Source: Mycobacterium ostraviense (lineage in GTDB: Bacteria > Actinomycetota > Actinomycetes > Mycobacteriales > Mycobacteriaceae). Taken from it: a stretch of DNA of 64,000 bases. This document shows, in pieces, positions 18,203 to 25,816 of this stretch. The stretch spans positions 2,745,282-2,809,281 of the forward strand of contig NZ_NKRE01000001.1 of the NCBI RefSeq assembly GCF_002705925.1, read 5' to 3'. The stretch's first letter is position 1, and every line of letters begins with the position of its first letter. Position numbers and translations under genes: made by a program. A model generated the notes under the pieces. The model ran no database searches. It was not told the origin of the DNA and was given only the letters and a program-made list of their open reading frames with translations.

Positions 18203-19438
18203 CTACTCCAGGAAGCGCTCGACATAGGGCGCGAAGCGGGCGCGCAGGTCCTCCTCGGCAAGCCCGAACATCTCGCAGGACGTTTCGACGTTGCCCAGCC
18301 GGCCGCGCCGGTGGCCCGCCAGGTAGCCGGTGATCGCCGCGCGCGCCGGTTCGTCGAACGACTCGCCGGCCAGGACGTACACCCGCCCGGCGACACCGAG
18401 TTCGTCGGCCATGAAGTCGTCGAATCGGATGTCGATCGAGCGCTGCGGACCGATGGTGTCGCGATCGCGCACCAGCGCGGTGAGCATCCGGTCGAGCCGG
18501 TCCACCCAATATGCCGCAATCTCTGTCACCGGCACCGGCGAGCGGTGCATCCGGGCGGAATAGGTGATCATCGCCATCATCGACAGTGCCACCGGCACCG
18601 GGTCGCGGTGGGTGAACACCACGATGCCGCCGGGAAAAACCCGATCCAGCACCGGCACCTGCTCGAGGTGCTGGGGCGACTTGAGCAACCACCGCCGCCC
18701 GCCGCGCAGAAACTGCATCGCCTTGAGCTGCCTGGCCAGGTATCGGTAGTGGGGCGTTTGGTCGTGGGCCTGGTAGTAGTCGCGCCACTGGGGCACCTGG
18801 GCCAGCGTCTCGAAAAGCATGGTCGAGAAGTCGTTGGCCAGCAGCTGAATCTCTTCATGCACATGGTCGGTGGTCATCTCGTGCATCAGCGGGAAGTAGG
18901 GCATCACGGTGTTGATCACGGCCACCGCGACGTCCATGCGTGCCCGCCGCGGATCCGGCTCCACGCCAACCTCGCGCGGCAGCGGAAAAGGCTCGACGCT
19001 TTCCCAGTACGGCATGGTGCGAAAGGTCGGCGCCGCCGCCAGCATGTTGTGCAGATGTGTGGTGCCGGTGCGGGGCAAACCGGCGATGAACACCGGTGAT
19101 TGCAGTTCGACGTCGTCGATCTCGGGATGCGTGGTGAGCAGATCGGTCAACAGCAGCCGGTTCTTGAGCAACTGCAGCAGTTGCCCGTAGAAGTTCACCA
19201 CCCCGGCCGCGTGCAGCCCGTCGATGTCGCGCAGCGCGGCCAGGAAGACGTCGAGGCGTTCCCGGTAGTCGTCGTCGCCGAAATCGTGCAGGCCGGTGTC
19301 GGCGCTGGCGCGCGCGTGCAACGCCTCGGCATCCAACGGACAGTCCGGGGCCAGTGCGGCCATCAAGTCGCGGATCCGCTGGGCCTCCGCGCTGAACCGG
19401 GGCTGAGCCAGGTCGTCGAGACGAACGACATCACTCAC
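18203..19438 (-). CDS. sulfotransferase family protein
   Basis: A 411-residue protein starting with GTG. The PAPS 5'-phosphosulfate loop is FIAGLPRTGTTHLHNML at about residues 117-133; the 3'-phosphate region is in VVFTHRDPVPVALSMM. These mark the mycobacterial/eukaryotic-type sulfotransferases that sulfate lipids or small molecules. No signal peptide, so it is cytosolic or membrane-associated. The start lies only 28 bp from the divergent TetR start, with a -10-like TAACAT 8 nt upstream of GTG, which suggests a leaderless mRNA. Acceptor unknown; LLM, DUF1214 and desaturase neighbours point to lipid metabolism. Confidence 0.92.
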   Translation of the reverse strand: MSDVVRLDDLAQPRFSAEAQRIRDLMAALAPDCPLDAEALHARASADTGLHDFGDDDYRERLDVFLAALRDIDGLHAAGVVNFYGQLLQLLKNRLLLTDLLTTHPEIDDVELQSPVFIAGLPRTGTTHLHNMLAAAPTFRTMPYWESVEPFPLPREVGVEPDPRRARMDVAVAVINTVMPYFPLMHEMTTDHVHEEIQLLANDFSTMLFETLAQVPQWRDYYQAHDQTPHYRYLARQLKAMQFLRGGRRWLLKSPQHLEQVPVLDRVFPGGIVVFTHRDPVPVALSMMAMITYSARMHRSPVPVTEIAAYWVDRLDRMLTALVRDRDTIGPQRSIDIRFDDFMADELGVAGRVYVLAGESFDEPARAAITGYLAGHRRGRLGNVETSCEMFGLAEEDLRARFAPYVERFLE

Positions 19439-19444
19439 GGCGAC

Positions 19445-19467
19445 TTATGTTACTCTGAGTTTCGTAA
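19445..19467. promoter_or_regulatory. overlapping divergent promoters inside an imperfect palindrome
   Basis: Arms 19445-19455 and 19457-19467 are inverted with 8 of 11 matches, including the perfect ACTC-T-GAGT centre. Plus-strand TACTCT (19451-19456) and minus-strand TAACAT (19452-19447) each fit TANNNT at a distance expected for transcription starting at the two start codons. A repressor bound here would shut both the TetR and the sulfotransferase gene. Confidence 0.5.
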
Positions 19468-20054
19468 TGGTAGTCGATTTCGGCCGACCCCGTGATCCGC
19501 GGATCGACGCGGCGGTGCTGCGCGCGACGGTTGAACTGCTCGCCGAAACGGGCTATGCCGGGCTGCTGGTGTCCGCCATCGCCGAACGGGCCGGCACCAG
19601 CAAGCCCGCGATCTATCGGCGCTGGCCCAGCAAGGCCCACCTGGTACACGAGGCGGTGTTTCCGATCGGCGCCCAGACCGCCATTCCGGAGACGGGATCG
19701 CTGGAGGCGGATCTGCGTGAGATGGTGCGACGCACGATGGCGGTCTTGGCGACGCCGGCCGCCCGCGCGGCGCTCCCCGGCCTGGTCGGCGAGATGGCGG
19801 CGGACCCGACCCTGCATGCCGCACTGTTGGATCGGTTTGCCGGCATCATCTCCGGCGGTCTCGCCGGACGGCTCGAGAACGCCGCTGCCGCAGGCGAAAT
19901 CCGGGCCGACGTAACCGCTGATGAACTGGTCGAGGCCATTGCCGGCAGCACACTGCTGCGCCTGCTGACCCGCGGCGCCGAACTCGACGATGCCTGGGTG
20001 CACCGCGCCACCACCTTGCTCCTGAGAGGAATCCTGAAGGGAATGCCTGAATGA
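19467..20054 (+). CDS. TetR-family regulator
   Basis: A 195-residue TetR protein with AGLLVSAIAERAGTSKPAIYRRWPSKAHLVHEAV as its helix-turn-helix at about residues 31-64; the IYRRWPSK variant marks the AcrR subgroup with a TetR_C_16-like C-domain. The ATG at 19467 has no ribosome site and a -10-like sequence 10 nt upstream, so the mRNA is probably leaderless. Its stop overlaps the next start (ATGA at 20051-20054), coupling it to the DUF1214 gene. It probably controls that operon and the divergent sulfotransferase; ligand unknown. Confidence 0.9.
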   Translation: MVVDFGRPRDPRIDAAVLRATVELLAETGYAGLLVSAIAERAGTSKPAIYRRWPSKAHLVHEAVFPIGAQTAIPETGSLEADLREMVRRTMAVLATPAARAALPGLVGEMAADPTLHAALLDRFAGIISGGLAGRLENAAAAGEIRADVTADELVEAIAGSTLLRLLTRGAELDDAWVHRATTLLLRGILKGMPE

Positions 20055-21163
20055 CGCACGAGTCGACTACGGCATGGCGGGAATTGCTCGACACCTTGGG
20101 CGCCCTGGACAGCGGCTTCCTCGAGGGCGAGCGTGCGGTCACCGACGACCGGCACCTCGCCGACGGATACCGGATGCTCGCCGCCACCCTGGGTGTGGCC
20201 TTCGACGCCTATCTCTTCCCCGAGCCGGGCCGGCCGCAGTTCGTCGCGGTCAACACCCCGTTTCGTCGCGACCGCCGCTGGGGCGGCGACAACACCGACG
20301 CCTACTACTTCATGTGCCCGGTCGATCCGGCACGGCGCTACCGGATCGGCGGCAACAAGGGTGACAGCGCGTATTTCTCGGTGACCGCCTACAACGAACC
20401 CTCCCCCGGCGCGTGGTCGGACCGGGTCGTCGCGATTGTCCGCGACAGTGATCTCGATATCGACGCCGACGGCAACTTCTCCTTCGAGCTGGGTCCGACG
20501 CCCGATGCCGCCGTGCTGATGACCCGTGACTATCAGGCCGACCCGCTGACCGGCCGCCCGGTCACCTGGACCATCGAGGCGCTCGACGCGCCGGACCCGA
20601 TACGCCACGGCGACGCCGAGACCGCCGCAAGACTGCGGGCGGCGGCCACCTGGATGCGCACCATGTTCGCCATCGTGCCGCTGGCCGTCGGGGACAGGGC
20701 CCGTGACGCGCATCGACTCGGACACGAGACCGCCTACGTCGCAAACCAATTCGCCGCCCCCTATCAGGTGCCCGACGCCAACTTCGGCTGGTCGGCGCGC
20801 GACGCCTGCTACTCCTACGGCAGTTTCGTGCTCGACGACGACGAAGCGCTGGTCATCACCCACCGGCCGCCGCCGTGCCGGTTCTGGAACCTGGTGGTGT
20901 GGAACCAGTTCATGGCCACCTACGGCCCCGCCGAGGGCCCCGATGCCCGCTGCTCGATCAACGGTCACAGCGCCGTGGCCAATAGCGACGGCTCGGTGAC
21001 GATCGTGTTGTCCCGCGCGACGATGGTCCACCCGAATTCGCTGACCACGCTTGGCTATCCGCGGGGCAACCTCGCCTTCCGGTGGTTTCTGGCCGACGAG
21101 CTGCCGGCGCGGCCCGAGGTGAGACTGGTATCGCTAGCCGACGCGCCGACCGGCGTGGGTTAA
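20051..21163 (+). CDS. DUF1214 domain-containing protein
   Basis: A 370-residue cytosolic protein without signal peptide. The C-terminal third contains the DUF1214-type segment RFWNLVVWNQF and later NSDGSVTIVLS and the terminal PEVRLV; the central part has NKGDSAYFSVTAYNEP. The family has no assigned reaction; relatives are often found beside lipid or steroid metabolism genes. It is translationally coupled to the TetR in front. The 3' end overlaps the convergent LLM gene by 4 bp. I recognise the domain but cannot assign a function. Confidence 0.8.
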   Translation: MTHESTTAWRELLDTLGALDSGFLEGERAVTDDRHLADGYRMLAATLGVAFDAYLFPEPGRPQFVAVNTPFRRDRRWGGDNTDAYYFMCPVDPARRYRIGGNKGDSAYFSVTAYNEPSPGAWSDRVVAIVRDSDLDIDADGNFSFELGPTPDAAVLMTRDYQADPLTGRPVTWTIEALDAPDPIRHGDAETAARLRAAATWMRTMFAIVPLAVGDRARDAHRLGHETAYVANQFAAPYQVPDANFGWSARDACYSYGSFVLDDDEALVITHRPPPCRFWNLVVWNQFMATYGPAEGPDARCSINGHSAVANSDGSVTIVLSRATMVHPNSLTTLGYPRGNLAFRWFLADELPARPEVRLVSLADAPTGVG

Positions 21164-22200
21164 AGCTCGCGGACCAGCTCGATGGCCCGGCCGAGCGTCG
21201 AAAGCTTGGCATCGAGCGTGTCGCCCGCGGGATAGAGCCGCACCGTGTTCACACCGGTGTCGCGCCACACCTCAAGGCGGGACCGGACCATGTCCTCGGT
21301 CCCGATCAGCGTGGTGGCCAGCACCATCTCGTCGGTGATCGACGCGACCGCGCGGTCGCGCTCACCGCGCTGCCAGTCCTCGCGCACCGCGGCGGCGACG
21401 TCGGCCCAGCCTTGCCGGCTGTAGGCCCGGTTGTAGTAGTTGGTGCTGGCCGACCCCATGCCGCCCAGGCTGAACGCCAGCTCCTTCTTGCGACCGGCGA
21501 CCATGCCGCGCAGCTGGTCCTGGTCCTTGGCGAACGCGACCTCGGCGCCCTGACAGATGTCGATGTCGGCCCGGGTGTGGCCGGCGGCTGCCAGCCCGCT
21601 ATCCAGGTGCGCGAAGTAGGCGCCGGCGGCGCCTTCCGGCACGAAGCTGGTGCCGAGCCAGCCGTCGGCGATCTGTCCCGTCAACCGCAGCATCGCCGGG
21701 GACAACGCGGCCAGATAGATCGGGATGCGGTGTTCGGGCCGCGTCGACAAGCGCATCGGCACCGCCTCCCCACCGGGGCGCGGAATCTGAAACTCGTTGC
21801 CGGAGTAGGCGATTTTGCCGCCGGCAAACGCTTGCCGCACGATGTCGATGGTTTCGCGCATCCGCGCCAGCGGCCGGGTGAACGACACCCCGTGCAGGCC
21901 CTCGATCACCTGCGGACCCGAGGCGCCCAGGCCGAGCAGGAACCGCCCGCACGACAGGTTGGACAGCGTGATCGCGGTCTGGGCCACCGCCACGGGCGAT
22001 CGGATGCCGAGTTGCAGCACGCCCGAGCCCAGCAGCATCCGGTCGGTGCGCGCGGCGAGGTATCCCAGCGCCGACGGCCCATCCGCACCCCATGCCTCGG
22101 CGACCCAGCAGACGTCCAGCCCCAGCTTTTCGGCCTCGACGACGAACTCCACGGTGTCTCGGCCGGCGCTGGACAGTTCGACCGTGGTGGCGGTGCGCAT
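21160..22200 (-). CDS. LLM-class (probably F420-dependent) oxidoreductase
   Basis: A 346-residue TIM-barrel of the luciferase-like monooxygenase superfamily. Recognisable parts are the N-terminal AEKLGLDVCWVAEAWGADG, the barrel core SPVAVAQTAITLSNLSCGRFLLGLGASGPQVIEG split over residues 71-104, and the C-terminal DTGVNTVRLYPAG. Many mycobacterial members of this subgroup use F420H2. The start at 22200 shares one base with the stop of the SRPBCC gene (TGATG), so they are translationally linked. The longer open frame upstream is not family-like. Substrate unknown. Confidence 0.9.
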   Translation of the reverse strand: MRTATTVELSSAGRDTVEFVVEAEKLGLDVCWVAEAWGADGPSALGYLAARTDRMLLGSGVLQLGIRSPVAVAQTAITLSNLSCGRFLLGLGASGPQVIEGLHGVSFTRPLARMRETIDIVRQAFAGGKIAYSGNEFQIPRPGGEAVPMRLSTRPEHRIPIYLAALSPAMLRLTGQIADGWLGTSFVPEGAAGAYFAHLDSGLAAAGHTRADIDICQGAEVAFAKDQDQLRGMVAGRKKELAFSLGGMGSASTNYYNRAYSRQGWADVAAAVREDWQRGERDRAVASITDEMVLATTLIGTEDMVRSRLEVWRDTGVNTVRLYPAGDTLDAKLSTLGRAIELVREL

Positions 22201-22715
22201 CAGCGGACCCCGTGTTCGGCCAACCTCTTGATCGCGGCCAGCGTCTTGTCGATCGCGGTCTCGAACTCCCGCAACCGCACGAAGACGATCTTCTGTTCCT
22301 TGTCGGGCATCGCGTCGATGGCGCGCGACAACCCCGAGCGGCCCGGTCCCAGCTGCGTCCAGTAGGTCAGCAGGGTGCCTCCGTCCCGGGGTGTCAGGCG
22401 GAACCGCCAGGTGGCCGAGGGGTTGTCGGGTTCGCCTACAGCCCAAGTGAATTCGTGTGGCTCGTCGCAGCTGACAATTTGTGACGTGGTGCTCCATTCA
22501 CCGAATGCGTCGTGCTGGTTGTGTCCGACGAACCGGGCGCCGACCCGGGGGCCGGCGGTCCCGTCGACCCATTCCACTGCTTGCAATTCGTTGCTGAGGG
22601 TCGGCATCAACTCGACGTCACAGACCAGACTCCAGACGCGCTCGGGATCGGCGTCGATCCACGTCGAGGCTTCCACGGTTGGCTTGTCTGCATAGCGCGC
22701 GCCGGTCCACTCCAC
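22200..22715 (-). CDS. SRPBCC (START-like) small-ligand protein
   Basis: About 171 residues from the GTG at 22715. The polyketide-cyclase/SRPBCC pattern is clear: VEASTWIDADPERVWSLVCDVELMPT, then GARFVGHN, then FTWAVGEPDNPSATWRFRL and GTLLTYWTQLGPG. These proteins form a helix-grip pocket for hydrophobic ligands. The frame is open to an ATG at 22841, but the extra 42 residues are Cys/Ala-rich and unlike the family. GGAGGA lies 10 nt before the GTG, which I favour. Coupled to the LLM oxidoreductase, so a shared substrate is plausible. Confidence 0.8.
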   Translation of the reverse strand: MEWTGARYADKPTVEASTWIDADPERVWSLVCDVELMPTLSNELQAVEWVDGTAGPRVGARFVGHNQHDAFGEWSTTSQIVSCDEPHEFTWAVGEPDNPSATWRFRLTPRDGGTLLTYWTQLGPGRSGLSRAIDAMPDKEQKIVFVRLREFETAIDKTLAAIKRLAEHGVR

Positions 22716-22857
22716 GGGCCCATTGTCCTCCAGTTGGGCTGTTGTGGCCCCTCGCTCACAACATTGTTTCGCATCGAGACTGCGCCCAGCGCTACCTGCT
22801 CCCGGGCAAGCAGGCGCTGTGCGCAGGCTCGACGGCGTCACCGCAGGCTCGGCGGCG

Positions 22858-23964
22858 TCATGCCACTGACAGCGCGACCGCTTCCTGCGCGGTGGCCATG
22901 CGCCGCGCCGGCCAGGACCCCGGGAGGCTGAGCTTCACGATCTTGCGCACCACGGTGGCGAACTGCTTGGGCAGCGGGCCGCTGTTGTAGGGGATGCCGT
23001 AGCGCTCGCAGATCTCCCGCACCTCCGGGGCGATCTCGGCGTACCGCCGGGCCGGCATGTCGGGGAACAGGTGGTGCTCGATCTGGTGCGACAAGTTGCC
23101 GGACAACAGATGAAAAAGCTTGCCGCCGCTCAGATTTGCCGAGCCGAGGACCTGACGGAAGTACCACTGACCGCGGGACTCGTTCTTGGTTTCCTCGGCG
23201 GTGAACTCCTGAGTGCCGTCGGGGAAGTGGCCGCAGAAGATGATCATGTACGACCACACGTTGCGCATCAGGTTGGCCGTGAGGTTGCCCGTGAAGACGA
23301 ACGGCGCGAACGGCCCGGCCAGTAGCGGGAAGGCGACGTAGTCCTTGAGGGTTTGGCGGCGCGTCTTCTTCCAGATCTCCCGCAAGACCTCGCGTTTGTC
23401 GGCCAGCCGGATCTCACCGGCCCGGATGCGCTCGGACTCCAGTTCGTGCAGCGCGACGCCGTACTGGAACAGCACCATCAACAGGAATGCGTAGACCGGG
23501 TTGCCCAGGAAGTAGGGCTCCCAGGGCTGGTCTTCGCTCATCCGCAGGATGCCGTAGCCGATGTCGCGGTCCATTCCCACGATGTTGGTGTGGGTGTGGT
23601 GCAGGTAGTTGTGCGAATGCCGCCATTGATCGGCCGGGCAGGCCGTGTCCCACTCGAAGGAACGCCCCGAGATGGCCGGGTCACGCATCCAGTCGTACTG
23701 ACCGTGCATGACGTTGTGGCCGATCTCCATGTTGTCCAGGATCTTTGACACCCCGAGCATCGCGGTTCCCAGCAGCCACGCCGGCGGCAGGAACAGCAGG
23801 ACTCGTCCGCCGACTTCCAGGGCGCGCTGCGTCTTGATGACCCGGCGGATGTAGTCGGCGTCTTGTTCGCCGAGATCCGCCATGACGCGTTCCTTGATGG
23901 CGTCGAGTTCGCGGCCGAATGCGTCGGCCTGTTCGGGGGTGAGGGTGATCTTGTTGGGTGTCAT
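22858..23964 (-). CDS. membrane fatty-acid desaturase, DesA3-like
   Basis: A 368-residue membrane-bound desaturase. The three His boxes that bind the di-iron centre are present: HNVMH, HSHNYLHH and HQIEHH. Hydrophobic stretches around residues 65-85 and 170-250 are the membrane helices. It is a paralogue of the stearoyl-CoA delta-9 desaturase DesA3 of M. tuberculosis, which also works with a dedicated ferredoxin reductase. The ATG at 23964 follows AAGGAG closely; 25 bp separate it from the reductase gene, so both are co-transcribed. The exact acyl substrate and double-bond position are not deducible. Confidence 0.93.
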   Translation of the reverse strand: MTPNKITLTPEQADAFGRELDAIKERVMADLGEQDADYIRRVIKTQRALEVGGRVLLFLPPAWLLGTAMLGVSKILDNMEIGHNVMHGQYDWMRDPAISGRSFEWDTACPADQWRHSHNYLHHTHTNIVGMDRDIGYGILRMSEDQPWEPYFLGNPVYAFLLMVLFQYGVALHELESERIRAGEIRLADKREVLREIWKKTRRQTLKDYVAFPLLAGPFAPFVFTGNLTANLMRNVWSYMIIFCGHFPDGTQEFTAEETKNESRGQWYFRQVLGSANLSGGKLFHLLSGNLSHQIEHHLFPDMPARRYAEIAPEVREICERYGIPYNSGPLPKQFATVVRKIVKLSLPGSWPARRMATAQEAVALSVA

Positions 23965-23989
23965 TGAGAACTCCTTGAGATGGTGTCGG

Positions 23990-25072
23990 TTATAGGGCGA
24001 GGTCGACGTCGCCGACGGGAACCGAGACACAGATCTGCACGTTCTCGTCGGGACCCGTGGAGACGGCCCCGGTGACCAGGTTTCGCACCGTGCCCGAGGT
24101 CTTGCGCCGGGTGCAGGTGTGGCAGATGCCCATCCGGCAGCCGTTCTCGGGCGTCAGGCCGGCCGCCTCCGCCTGCTCGAGCAGCGAGCGGCCGTCGTCG
24201 ACGACGTCGATACCGCTGTCGGCGAAGGACACTCGGCCACCCGAGGGGTTCGCCGGCGCCTCGAACACCGGAGGCACGAAGCTCTCGGTAACGACGTTGT
24301 CACAGTGCTCACGTACCGCCTCGACCAATGATGTTGGGCCGCAGACGAACACCGCATCCGGCGACGGCATCGCCATGGCCAGGTGGTCCGCGCCGAAGCG
24401 GCCGACCAGATCACCGGCGCCGGAGCGGGTGTAGCCGTGCAGCACCCGCACCCCCGGCCGATCTTTGTGGGCGGCCAATTCCTCGCGATAGCACGCCTCC
24501 CCAGGCGTGCGCGCGTAGTGCACCAAGGCGATCTCGCCCTGATGGCCGTCGGCGACCAGGGTGCGCAGCATCGCCATGACGGGCGTGATGCCACTGCCGC
24601 CGGAGACGAGCAGGATACGGCGCGGCCGCTTCGCCGGTAACACGAAGTCACCGCCGACACCGGCCAGGCCGACCACCATGCCGCGGCGGGCACGCTGGTA
24701 CAGGTAGGTCGAGACCAGCCCGCCGTCGTGGTGGCCGATCGTCAGCTCGAGGGTCGGGCTGCCTTCTGCGTTGGCCGGTGAATAGCAGCGGGTGTGCCGG
24801 CGACCGTCGATGTCGACGGTGAGGTTGACGTACTGACCGGCCTTGACGGTGTTGGTGGAGGTGAAGGTGTCGTTGGGAGCGACGGTGAGGGTGACGCTGC
24901 GCGGCGTGTCGCGCCGCACCTCGATGACCTTGGCGCGGGCCTCACCCAACGTCCACGTCGGCGCCACCAGCTCGGTGTAGCGGTCGACGCCGTGCGGACC
25001 GGTGAGCAGGTCGACCAGGTCGGAACCCAGGACTCGCTTCGCAACGGCTTGGCTAAAAGTTTGGGTGAACAT
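23990..25072 (-). CDS. ferredoxin reductase fused to 2Fe-2S ferredoxin, desaturase electron donor
   Basis: A 360-residue electron-transfer protein: FAD domain with RHTRCYSPAN at about residues 110-119, NADPH-binding LLVSGGSGITPVMAMLRTL and FVCGPTSLVEAV, and a C-terminal plant-type 2Fe-2S domain with Cys in NGCRMGICHTCTRRK plus a later Cys in VQICVSV. This is the architecture of Rv3230c, the partner of DesA3. The start at 25072 (MFTQTFSQ) is chosen over the longer frame to 25138, which would overlap the regulator's promoter. A GTGAAC palindrome covers the start codon, implying repression by the divergent TetR. Confidence 0.93.
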   Translation of the reverse strand: MFTQTFSQAVAKRVLGSDLVDLLTGPHGVDRYTELVAPTWTLGEARAKVIEVRRDTPRSVTLTVAPNDTFTSTNTVKAGQYVNLTVDIDGRRHTRCYSPANAEGSPTLELTIGHHDGGLVSTYLYQRARRGMVVGLAGVGGDFVLPAKRPRRILLVSGGSGITPVMAMLRTLVADGHQGEIALVHYARTPGEACYREELAAHKDRPGVRVLHGYTRSGAGDLVGRFGADHLAMAMPSPDAVFVCGPTSLVEAVREHCDNVVTESFVPPVFEAPANPSGGRVSFADSGIDVVDDGRSLLEQAEAAGLTPENGCRMGICHTCTRRKTSGTVRNLVTGAVSTGPDENVQICVSVPVGDVDLAL

Positions 25073-25080
25073 ATGTACAC
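25065..25080. promoter_or_regulatory. candidate operator over the reductase start codon
   Basis: GTGAACATATGTACAC is a 16-bp palindrome with 7 of 8 pairs matching. It contains the half-site GTGAAC that also forms the perfect palindrome at the TetR start 68 bp away. Confidence 0.45.
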
Positions 25081-25128
25081 GGTGCGCCGGGATTGAGCAG
25101 TTCGTCAAGTGTTTCCGCAGGTCTGTGG

Positions 25129-25147
25129 TAGGGTTCACACAGTGAAC
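25129..25147 (+). promoter_or_regulatory. leaderless promoter and 15-bp perfect palindrome at the TetR start
   Basis: TAGGGT (25129-25134) fits the TANNNT -10 pattern and is 7 nt from the GTG at 25142, so transcription probably starts on the start codon. GTTCAC-ACA-GTGAAC (25133-25147) is a perfect palindrome overlapping both, a strong autorepression site. Confidence 0.6.
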
Positions 25148-25816
25148 GACCGTACTCCTAGCTCACACTCACACCGGTCCGGCCAAGGCCGGGCCCGCGC
25201 CACCGTGTCGCGGGAGGAGCGCAAAGAAGCCACCCGGCGCGCCATCGTCGCAGCCGCGCTCAAACTGCTGCAGGACCGCAGCTTCAGCGGCCTGAGCCTG
25301 CGCGAGGTGACCCGGGAGGCCGGGATCGTGCCGGCGGCGTTTTACCGGCACTTCGAGTCGATGGAGGCCCTGGGACTGGTCCTGATCGACGAGTCGTTTC
25401 GCACCCTGCGCGACACGTTGCGCGGGGCGCGCGCCGGCAAGCTGGACCCGAACCGGGTGATCGAGTCGTCCGTGGAGATCTTGGTGGGCAGCGTCGCCGA
25501 CAAACGCGAACACTGGCGTTTCATCGTCAGGGAGCGCTCCACCGGACTATCGGTGCTGCGCTACGCCATCCGCACCGAGATCCGGCTGATCACCTCCGAG
25601 TTGGCCACCGACCTGGCCCGCTTCCCGGGGCTCAACGAATGGAGCACCGAGGACCTCAACATCCTGGCGACACTGTTCGTCAACGCGATGATCGTCATCG
25701 CCGAGGCGATCGAGGACGCCCAGAGCGCCGAAGCGCTGGAGGAGATCCATCGAATCGCCGTCAAGCAGCTGCGGATGATCGCGATCGGTGTCGCCGGCTG
25801 GCAGAGCAAGCCCTGA
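25142..25816 (+). CDS. TetR-family regulator of the desaturase operon
   Basis: A 224-residue TetR protein. A basic N-terminus (VSREERKEATRRAIVAA) leads into LSLREVTREAGIVPAAFYRHFESMEALG, the helix-turn-helix at about residues 60-87. It is a relative of actinobacterial regulators of fatty-acid desaturation and synthesis. The GTG at 25142 is preferred over an upstream in-frame start because a -10-like TAGGGT lies 7 nt before it. Divergent from the reductase-desaturase pair, with shared GTGAAC half-sites at both starts. Its ligand is probably an acyl-CoA (inference from the target genes). It converges on the catalase, whose stop is adjacent. Confidence 0.9.
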   Translation: MNDRTPSSHSHRSGQGRARATVSREERKEATRRAIVAAALKLLQDRSFSGLSLREVTREAGIVPAAFYRHFESMEALGLVLIDESFRTLRDTLRGARAGKLDPNRVIESSVEILVGSVADKREHWRFIVRERSTGLSVLRYAIRTEIRLITSELATDLARFPGLNEWSTEDLNILATLFVNAMIVIAEAIEDAQSAEALEEIHRIAVKQLRMIAIGVAGWQSKP

